DNA of 23,431 nt from Fidelibacterota bacterium (lineage in GTDB: Bacteria; Marinisomatota; Marinisomatia; Marinisomatales; UBA1611): NCBI GenBank assembly GCA_002722105.1, contig PBKF01000011.1, positions 1-23,431 on the forward strand, read 5' to 3'. The notes under the pieces were generated by a model. That model was not told the origin of the DNA and searched no databases. It worked only from the letters and a program-made list of their open reading frames with translations. Position numbers and translations under genes: made by a program. Below, in pieces: positions 18,088-23,431 of this stretch; positions within the stretch are counted from its first letter, which is position 1; every line of letters begins with the position of its first letter.

Positions 18088-19137
18088 TTAATCTTGCATT
18101 TTTCTAATCCAATTTTTAACAAGCTCTACACCTTCTTTATGAACCAGTTTTCTGCCCAGTTCAGGCATCATGATTCCAGGGTCTGTTGATTCTATTCGAT
18201 AAAGCATTATTGATTTATCTGGATGCCTTGGTACAATGGTGTATTTCATATCACCCGAGCCTCGTCCTGCTGCAATAGGTGGTTTCATGATCCCTAATTT
18301 TGTTGGATCAGTTTCTTCAACATTCAAAAATAAACCTGATGTTTCTCCTGGAGCACCAAACCGATGGCAATGGGCACAGTTAATATCAATCCAGGCCCGC
18401 GCTCGTTCAGCAACAGTTCCATCTTCGTGATTATCATAATCGGGCGTATAAGGCAATTCAGAAATTGGAGGCAGCCCTTTTATCATATCTAATTCTGACC
18501 ATTTCTGTAGTTGATTCATTATCTCATGCCCATAATCATAGTCATTATTTAGTAGTCTTACTTTTGGTCCAATAGGTACCATTTTATTGTGACTGACATG
18601 ACAACCTTTACATTGATTGAAGTTGGGGACACTATATTTAAAATTGACTTTTTCTCCTGCAAAATTAGTAAATGACACATCCATTCTGTCACCGGCAATT
18701 TCTAAGAATGCATCTGACTGCTCTTCATCCCAAATATAGGGGAAGCCCATCCAGCCATTGGGAGTATGAATAAGTAGCCTTGTCTCCATGAGACGAATAT
18801 TTTCTTCAGGATATCTTAAATCAGCAGGGAAATAAAATGTTTTAATCAGTATGGACTCAATTGGAAAATCAAAGGAACCGTCTATTTGGTAGATCAATTG
18901 TTCACCGGCTGGTAAAACAATAAATCTAGATTTTAGAGCATAATCAGAAAATAATTGAGCTGATATATTATATGGGACTATGCCATCTGCTGGCTGGTGT
19001 TGTGCTATCCGTCCTTCAAAGAAATTATAATCAGATAATTTAGGCTTTGCATATTTAAGTGGACTTATTCCAGAAAGAAGGGAAAACAGAACAAGAGAAA
19101 AAGTAAAGCGATGCACTTTTCTCAAAAAAATAATCAT
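18088..19137 (-). CDS. Exported two-CXXCH heme c protein, HNE_0200/SO2930-like family
   Basis: 349 residues with an N-terminal signal sequence (basic start, hydrophobic about 11-24). The N-terminal half is a beta-rich domain. Two heme c attachment motifs follow, CKGCH at 176-180 and CAHCH at 254-258, with GIMMPELGRK (Met323/324) as a likely axial ligand near the C-terminus. Expected to be periplasmic or surface-exposed and to transfer electrons. This matches the family I know as TIGR03806, reported to occur as a gene pair with a parallel-beta-helix protein (TIGR03805), which is exactly the upstream gene here (ATGA overlap). The biological role of the pair is undescribed as far as I know. Convergent with the asparaginase remnant, 20 bases apart. 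Confidence 0.85.
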   Translation of the reverse strand: MIIFLRKVHRFTFSLVLFSLLSGISPLKYAKPKLSDYNFFEGRIAQHQPADGIVPYNISAQLFSDYALKSRFIVLPAGEQLIYQIDGSFDFPIESILIKTFYFPADLRYPEENIRLMETRLLIHTPNGWMGFPYIWDEEQSDAFLEIAGDRMDVSFTNFAGEKVNFKYSVPNFNQCKGCHVSHNKMVPIGPKVRLLNNDYDYGHEIMNQLQKWSELDMIKGLPPISELPYTPDYDNHEDGTVAERARAWIDINCAHCHRFGAPGETSGLFLNVEETDPTKLGIMKPPIAAGRGSGDMKYTIVPRHPDKSIMLYRIESTDPGIMMPELGRKLVHKEGVELVKNWIRKMQD

Positions 19138-20321
19138 TTTTTTACTTCTAAGACCAATTGGTGTTCACTACCACAATGATGTGGAGATAGGTCTTCCGAA
19201 AAACTAGAAATAAATGGTGAATACCATTCTTTAAAATTGTGTTCTATATCTAGATTTGTAAATCTAGCGCGCCCATTATTTTGAATACATAGCCCTGCTG
19301 TTATTTTTGGATCTTGCATACCATCATAAATAATATCTGGTGTGTTCCTTCCGTATTTAATTGCTAATAATTTTCCAATGTCATAATCTAAGGTGGGGAA
19401 TCCTGGCCATCGCTCATAAACATTATTATATATATGAATATCTGCTGTGTAAGGATTATATAGAGAATCCTTAATTGTTTCTTCTGTCATGAAATAACTG
19501 ACCACACCAGTTCCTACACTTTTATTATTTCGAATTGTATTCCGGTAAATATATATATCTCTGCAGGCTAAAATCATAATTCCTGTACCCGGGAGTACTT
19601 TTCCAACAATATTACCCGGGGGTGCGAAATTGAATAAATTATTGGATTCAATCAGGTTATTAAAAACATGAATATTCCCGCCTTTTTTCTGTATCAGATC
19701 AGGTAAATCAAATACAAGAATACCCCCCGTATTATTATAGGTATGATTTTCGTAGACTTTTGCATTATTTGAATTTTCAATTTCAATACCAGCCACATTA
19801 TCAAAAACAGTGTTATAGCGCACAATGATTTCATTAGACTGACCCACATAAATTCCGGCGTCAGAAGCACCGATCGAAAGTGAATGTTCAATTAACACAT
19901 TATTACATTGCACTGGATATAGTCCATAGGCTCCATTGGTAGGTTTGGGACCTCCTGTCCATTCTGTTTTTAAGTGACGGAAAACAATTCCATCCGTATA
20001 TTGAACCTTAATAGCATCACCTTTTGAATCTTGAACTGTAAAATTTTCCAATGTTATATTTTTGGAATTAGTAATGCTGATGCCTTGCGCTCCTTCTTCT
20101 TGATTGGAAAACTGCAGGATGGATTTATCCATGCCGGATCCACGAATAAACAAATTTTCTTTTCCTTCAATTGATAAAGTACCTAAAATTAGATGGACAC
20201 CATCCGGCACTGTGATGGTATCACCGAACTCTGCTAGAATGAATTGCATTTGCAGTTCTTTTTCCAGATTCGCATAAGCTATGCAAACTAAAAGATGAAG
20301 TGATATGGTTAAATGGGTCAT
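19134..20321 (-). CDS. Secreted parallel beta-helix protein (TIGR03805-like)
   Basis: 395 residues. A short hydrophobic start (LTISLHLLVCIAYA) suggests a signal peptide cleaved near residue 17. The body is a right-handed parallel beta-helix with repeats of about 22-25 residues rich in Asn and Ile/Val: ITNSKNITLENFTVQDS, YTDGIVFRHLKTE, CNNVLIEHSLSIG, QSNEIIVRYNTVFDN, NSNNAKVYENHTYNN, CRDIYIYRNTIRNN. Such folds occur in polysaccharide lyases, epimerases and NosD-like proteins; no lyase active site is recognisable. It is translationally coupled to the heme c protein downstream, the known TIGR03805/TIGR03806 pairing. Divergent from the endonuclease V homologue across 112 bases. Confidence 0.85.
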   Translation of the reverse strand: MTHLTISLHLLVCIAYANLEKELQMQFILAEFGDTITVPDGVHLILGTLSIEGKENLFIRGSGMDKSILQFSNQEEGAQGISITNSKNITLENFTVQDSKGDAIKVQYTDGIVFRHLKTEWTGGPKPTNGAYGLYPVQCNNVLIEHSLSIGASDAGIYVGQSNEIIVRYNTVFDNVAGIEIENSNNAKVYENHTYNNTGGILVFDLPDLIQKKGGNIHVFNNLIESNNLFNFAPPGNIVGKVLPGTGIMILACRDIYIYRNTIRNNKSVGTGVVSYFMTEETIKDSLYNPYTADIHIYNNVYERWPGFPTLDYDIGKLLAIKYGRNTPDIIYDGMQDPKITAGLCIQNNGRARFTNLDIEHNFKEWYSPFISSFSEDLSPHHCGSEHQLVLEVKK

Positions 20322-20433
20322 GCGTATAATTAAGAAATTAAGTGCAACTTAAGGTATGAATAAACATCAAAATAACGCATTCAACAATTCCCGCATATTT
20401 TCTTTTTTAAAAATCTTTGCTTAGATTTAAAAA

Positions 20434-21150
20434 ATGAAGCCTACTCGTTTCCATTCCTGGAATGTTTCTCCTGAAGAAGCATCTGCAATTCAGCTCAATT
20501 TGCGTGATAAAGTTGAAGTTCAACCTTTGCCAAATGATATTGAATTGGTGTGTGGGACATCTATATCTCATGATCCAAATACCAATACAGTACATGTAGC
20601 ACTAGTGGTCTCAAAATTTCCAGCGATGGAATTAGTAGAGTGTCACAGTCTATCAGAAGAAACCACATTCCCTTATGTTCGTGGTCTATTGGCATTTCGG
20701 GAAGCACCGTCTTTGATGACATTGCTGAAGAGAATCCAGTACCAGCCTGATGTAATATTATTTCATTCTCACGGGCTTGCCCACCCCAGAAAGTTTGGCT
20801 TAGCATGCCACTTAGGTGTTTTATTTAATATACCATCGATTGGTGTTGCAGACCGGGTTTTGGTTGGATACCATGATAATTTATCGATAGAGAAAGGATG
20901 CTATGTACCACTTAAGGATAACAAGCAAGAACTGGGACTTGTTCTGCGTGCAAAGGAAGATGAGAATCCTATATTTATTTCTGTTGGGCACAAATCGGAT
21001 CTTTTCACTGCTATGGAATTAACTATGAAATGTATCACGCATTACCGGCATCCCGAACCCATACGCCAGGCACAATTAGCTGTGAAAGCCCAAAGAGATG
21101 GTGAAAATATTGATTTAGAACATGGTAATAATCAAGCGTCTATATTTTAG
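20434..21150 (+). CDS. Endonuclease V homologue with substituted catalytic residues
   Basis: 238 residues covering the whole endonuclease V fold. Normal members nick DNA or RNA 3' to deoxyinosine/inosine using Mg2+ held by Asp-Glu-Asp. The frame of the family is clear: KFPAMELVECHSL, FPYVRGLLAFREAPSL, HGLAHPRKFGLACHLGVLF, IPSIGVA and SVGHKSDLFTAMEL. However the first metal ligand (T. maritima Asp43, in the usual G-x-D-x-S/G) is Ser43 in CGTSIS. The third (Asp110, in DGHG) is His111 in FHSHG. The lysine after IGVA is Asp140. Glu90, Tyr81 and the HPR motif are retained. Probably inactive as a nuclease, or uses different chemistry; substrate binding may persist. Start ATG 20434. Confidence 0.85.
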   Translation: MKPTRFHSWNVSPEEASAIQLNLRDKVEVQPLPNDIELVCGTSISHDPNTNTVHVALVVSKFPAMELVECHSLSEETTFPYVRGLLAFREAPSLMTLLKRIQYQPDVILFHSHGLAHPRKFGLACHLGVLFNIPSIGVADRVLVGYHDNLSIEKGCYVPLKDNKQELGLVLRAKEDENPIFISVGHKSDLFTAMELTMKCITHYRHPEPIRQAQLAVKAQRDGENIDLEHGNNQASIF

Positions 21151-21313
21151 TACATATTTTTATGCTCCAAATAAAACAATAACTATAAGAATTGTAAGTT
21201 TATAGGATAGAGATTAGACTTTTAGCATAATGGTCACTTATTTCTTATTTTATATTTTAGTTATTAATAATAACCTAACATTGTTTTTTTAAAGTAAAAA
21301 TAAAGGAATAGAT
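21151..21313 (+). promoter_or_regulatory. AT-rich gap upstream of the ArsC-family gene, with ribosome binding site
   Basis: 163 bases without a gene. AAAGGA at 21302-21307 lies six bases before ATG 21314 and is a good ribosome binding site that supports the upstream start of the TGA-containing gene. The rest is AT-rich and presumably holds its promoter; no convincing -35/-10 pair or terminator hairpin was identified. Confidence 0.5.
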
Positions 21314-21667
21314 ATGTCTGAATTCACCCTATATCATAATCCAAGGTGAGGGAAAAGCAGGGGAGCCGTGTCGCTCCTCAAAGAAGAAAATATAGATTTC
21401 AAAATTATAGAATATTTAAAAACACCCTTAAACAAAAAAGAAATCTTATCTATCTCTAAAAAACTGAACCTTCCTCCATCAGGTTTTGTGCGAAAGAATG
21501 AAGTAGAATTCAAAGATAATAATTTGAGTGATGAGCTTGATAATGATGAAACAATGGCAGAAGCAATCGCGAAATTTCCAAAAATTATGCAACGTCCCAT
21601 TGCTGTTAAAGGCAACCAGGCAGTCATTGGACGTCCGCCAGAAAATGTTTTAATTTTAATTCGTTGA
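21314..21667 (+). CDS. ArsC/YffB-family thioredoxin-fold reductase, probable selenoprotein (in-frame TGA = Sec)
   Basis: 118 codons starting at ATG 21314, with AAAGGA six bases upstream. The product reads MSEFTLYHNPR, then TGA (codon 12, 21347-21349), then GKSRGAVSLLKEEN and continues with YLKTPLNKKEI, SGFVRKNEVEF, FPKIMQRPIAVKG and VIGRPPENVLILI. This is a full-length ArsC/glutaredoxin-like protein, and the TGA falls exactly on the nucleophilic Cys of the family's HNPRCxKSR motif. A 7-bp hairpin lies 10 bases after the TGA. TGA serves as an ordinary stop in this genome (purC, purL, purM and this gene's own end), so recoding must be local. Selenocysteine is therefore much likelier than a general code change. 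Likely a thiol/selenol-dependent reductase; true arsenate reduction is not shown. A Cys-to-stop mutation or sequencing error is the alternative. Confidence 0.82.
21360..21379 (+). promoter_or_regulatory. Candidate bacterial SECIS hairpin
   Basis: GGGGAGC (21360-21366) pairs with GCTCCTC (21373-21379) over seven base pairs, one of them G-U, closing a six-base loop CGTGTC. The loop starts 17 bases after the TGA at 21347-21349 and has G as its second base. Bacterial SECIS elements lie inside the coding region just downstream of the UGA, with an apical loop roughly 16-37 bases away and a G among its first two bases, so position and form both fit. The local GC richness stands out against the AT-rich surroundings. 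Confidence 0.72.
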
Positions 21668-21678
21668 GAGAAAAAAAC

Positions 21679-22788
21679 ATGAAAAAAACATTATTACTTT
21701 TTACCCTGTTTATCATGTGCTGTGAGCCATTCGTTACAACCTTCCCAGACTCATCTGATGCAGTCATGTATGAAGCTACTGATAAGACCAATGTGGCTTA
21801 TAGTGGAGAAAATATAAAAGTGATTACATGGAACATCCGTTTTGGTGTTGGACGTTTTCCATTCTTTGGCGATTCCTGTGGTGATAGTGTTATTTTAGAT
21901 GATGGTTCCATTGAAAAAATAATGTCTAACATAGCAGACTCCATTAATGCTATGAATGCTGATATTGTGTTGTTGCAGGAAGTGGATGTATCATCGAAAA
22001 GAACAGGCTACATAGATCAGGTTCAATATCTTTTGGACAATACCCACATGAATTATGGGTGTTACGCTTCCATGTGGAAGGCCGATTATATACCTAGTGG
22101 TGGCATTGGACGTGTTGATGCTGGGAATGCTATTTTATCAAAATATAAACTTACAGATCCAGAACGAATCCAACTTAGGCTAAGAACAGATCAGGACGAG
22201 TTAATTCAGTATTTTTATTTAAGACGTAATATATTAAAAGCAAAGGTCCCTGAATTATCACAAGGAGGAAAATCTTTTTATGCTGTGGATATCCATGCTA
22301 CAGCTTTTGCAACAGATGATACCAAACAGCAGCACATTGATAAATATGTTCAAACTCTAGCAACTATTCATAATAATGGTGATTATTTTGTTACCGGAGG
22401 TGATCTCAATTCTGTGCCACCTGGATCGGTTACCGATTTTTGTGAAAGTGATATGTGTGAAGGAGATGATTACCACACAGAAGGTGCTGAAGAATATCAT
22501 AAAGAGGGGAGCTATTTCGAAAACTTTGATGGTGAACCTGATCTGTTGCTTCCGCTTTATAACTCTTACAATGCAGCTATCGATTCGGCAGATGCAAATC
22601 TTCCTGGTCATTTTACCCATGGCCCGAGTACTAGTTATGAAATTAATAATATTAAATATGATAGAAAATTGGACTATCTTTTTACGAACAAAACTTGGGT
22701 AGATGGCGCATCCAGAACGCACCAAGCAGCCTGGGTACTAAGTGATCATATGCCAGTTAGCTCAATTATAAATATGGGAGGTGATTAA
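21679..22788 (+). CDS. Exported endonuclease/exonuclease/phosphatase-family protein, probable lipoprotein
   Basis: 369 residues from ATG 21679 (GAGAG eight bases upstream); an upstream in-frame TTG overlaps the previous gene's stop and is less likely. The N-terminus MKKTLLLFTLFIMCCEPF is a signal sequence with a cysteine pair, suggesting a lipoprotein. The EEP (DNase I/exonuclease III-like, Mg2+-dependent phosphodiesterase) fold is clear: TWNIRFG (Asn52), LLQEVD (Glu101), VDIHATA (Asp204, His206), TGGDLNS (Asp242, Asn244), DYLFT (Asp332) and LSDHMPV (Asp356, His357). All catalytic positions are present. The substrate may be nucleic acid, a phospholipid or an inositol phosphate. An acidic insert around 256-285 is unusual. 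It is followed by an overlapping exported-protein gene. Confidence 0.86.
   Translation: MKKTLLLFTLFIMCCEPFVTTFPDSSDAVMYEATDKTNVAYSGENIKVITWNIRFGVGRFPFFGDSCGDSVILDDGSIEKIMSNIADSINAMNADIVLLQEVDVSSKRTGYIDQVQYLLDNTHMNYGCYASMWKADYIPSGGIGRVDAGNAILSKYKLTDPERIQLRLRTDQDELIQYFYLRRNILKAKVPELSQGGKSFYAVDIHATAFATDDTKQQHIDKYVQTLATIHNNGDYFVTGGDLNSVPPGSVTDFCESDMCEGDDYHTEGAEEYHKEGSYFENFDGEPDLLLPLYNSYNAAIDSADANLPGHFTHGPSTSYEINNIKYDRKLDYLFTNKTWVDGASRTHQAAWVLSDHMPVSSIINMGGD
22777..22784 (+). promoter_or_regulatory. Strong Shine-Dalgarno of the last gene
   Basis: GGAGGTGA is a near-perfect match to the anti-Shine-Dalgarno sequence. The six bases between GGAGG and ATG 22788 are ideal spacing, and the site lies inside the end of the upstream coding region. 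It fixes the start of the truncated exported protein. Confidence 0.8.
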
Positions 22789-23431
22789 TGGGCCGTATCA
22801 TTCCTTCTATACTTCTTTCCTGTTATCTTATTGCAGAAACCAAAATTTGGGATTCACACTCTGCTTACTTGCTTCCTCAAAAACGATGGGAAATAGGCTT
22901 GTTTCAGCCATTTAGATATGGCTATTCAGATAAATTGGAATATAGCGTATATCCATTATGGTTTTTTGTCATGCCTAATCTATCTTTGAAAAAGCCTTAC
23001 AAGCCAATTGGCAGTTTCACAAGTGCATTTCAATCTTCCTTGGTTTATCCAACACCTTTTCTCAATATGATTGCTAAGAAAGATATTTTGGGTTTCATTT
23101 CTCCAGAATTTCAAATTCCACCAATGCTTGGTCTTTCTGGTACATTCCTTATATCTAATAATATAGCTGGGGTGGATTTAACTGTAAATGGTGGTTTAGA
23201 CTTAGGCCTAGTGATGGGTGATTTGGATTCTCGTTCCACTATTGATCTGCCCCTCGTCTATCATCGTTTGGGCGTTTATTATAACAATTGGGGAATGCAT
23301 ATGGGATTAGATATACAGAAAAGTATTTCATCAATGATAGAAATTTTAGTTGATATTGATTACAGACTATTGCCTGCATTTCCTTTAAAACAGTTAGGGA
23401 AGAATTATTCTATAGAACATAAGCTTATTCT
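22788..23431 (+). CDS. Exported protein, possible outer-membrane beta-barrel; truncated by window end
   Basis: The reading frame opens at ATG 22788, sharing an A with the previous stop (TAATG). It has the best ribosome binding site in the window, GGAGGTGA at 22777-22784, and stays open to the last base (214 full codons). The N-terminus MGRIIPSILLSCYLIAET looks like a signal peptide. The rest has short alternating hydrophobic/aromatic stretches, for example KRWEIGLFQPFRYGY, LEYSVYPLWFFVMPNL, VDLTVNGGLDLGLVMG and WGMHMGLDIQKSI, typical of outer-membrane beta-strands. I do not recognise the family. Co-expression with the EEP lipoprotein suggests a shared envelope role. Confidence 0.75.
   Translation, partial: MGRIIPSILLSCYLIAETKIWDSHSAYLLPQKRWEIGLFQPFRYGYSDKLEYSVYPLWFFVMPNLSLKKPYKPIGSFTSAFQSSLVYPTPFLNMIAKKDILGFISPEFQIPPMLGLSGTFLISNNIAGVDLTVNGGLDLGLVMGDLDSRSTIDLPLVYHRLGVYYNNWGMHMGLDIQKSISSMIEILVDIDYRLLPAFPLKQLGKNYSIEHKLI

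Noticed and set aside
21347..21349. Genome-wide reassignment of TGA to an amino acid
   Set aside because: TGA ends purC, purL, purM, the hydrolase, the beta-helix gene and the ArsC gene itself at family-normal lengths, so it is a normal stop here.
21368..21667. 99-codon reading frame starting at GTG 21368 as the ArsC-family gene
   Set aside because: It lacks the HNPR active-site region and has no ribosome site. The conserved family start lies upstream at ATG 21314 with a good ribosome site, interrupted only by the TGA.

Overview
The window reads as one contiguous piece of a moderately AT-rich Gram-negative bacterial chromosome, very probably marine. Secreted and lipoprotein-like proteins, SGLT-type sodium/sugar transport, an iodotyrosine-deiodinase-like flavoprotein, a heme c/beta-helix gene pair and an apparent selenoprotein all fit an uncultured marine lineage such as the Marinimicrobia (SAR406)/FCB group. 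That placement is inference, since no rRNA or taxonomic marker is present. No mobile element, tRNA, rRNA or CRISPR array was seen, and no gene-free stretch exceeds 300 bases.

Layout. Positions 1-2080 (minus strand) hold an FGGY sugar kinase (xylulokinase-like) followed 10 bases later by purD, which is cut by the window edge. A divergent SGLT-type symporter (2344-3975, plus) shares the 263-base regulatory gap with the kinase. Positions 4054-15226 (minus) are a tightly packed purine operon, transcribed in the order purA, purL, purM, an alpha/beta hydrolase, a purQ-purS fusion, purC, purE, purB, purF and a cupin. Almost every junction overlaps (ATGA, TAATG, or longer). Positions 15330-16900 (minus) hold a PAF-acetylhydrolase-like membrane protein and a small PGPGW-like membrane protein. 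Divergent from these, on plus, lie an iodotyrosine-deiodinase homologue and a short asparaginase gene broken near its start. Positions 18088-20321 (minus) are a parallel-beta-helix protein plus a two-CXXCH heme protein, a known gene pair. From 20434 to the end (plus) come an endonuclease V homologue with lost catalytic residues, an ArsC-family gene with an in-frame TGA at the catalytic cysteine, an endonuclease/exonuclease/phosphatase lipoprotein and a truncated exported protein.

Function. The purine genes cover PRPP to PRA (PurF), GAR (PurD), FGAM (PurL with PurQ/PurS), AIR (PurM), CAIR (PurE), SAICAR (PurC), AICAR (PurB) and adenylosuccinate (PurA). GAR transformylase (PurN/PurT) and PurH are not in view. 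PurK is also absent and would not be needed, because PurE is of the class II type that carboxylates AIR directly. The pathway looks mosaic: an archaeal-looking PurD, a metazoan/Treponema-like PurE, and a PurQ carrying two PurS-like modules at its C-terminus.

The strongest discovery candidate is the ArsC-family gene at 21314-21667. The TGA replaces the nucleophilic cysteine and is followed at the right distance by a 7-bp hairpin, pointing to selenocysteine. The degenerate endonuclease V is the second.
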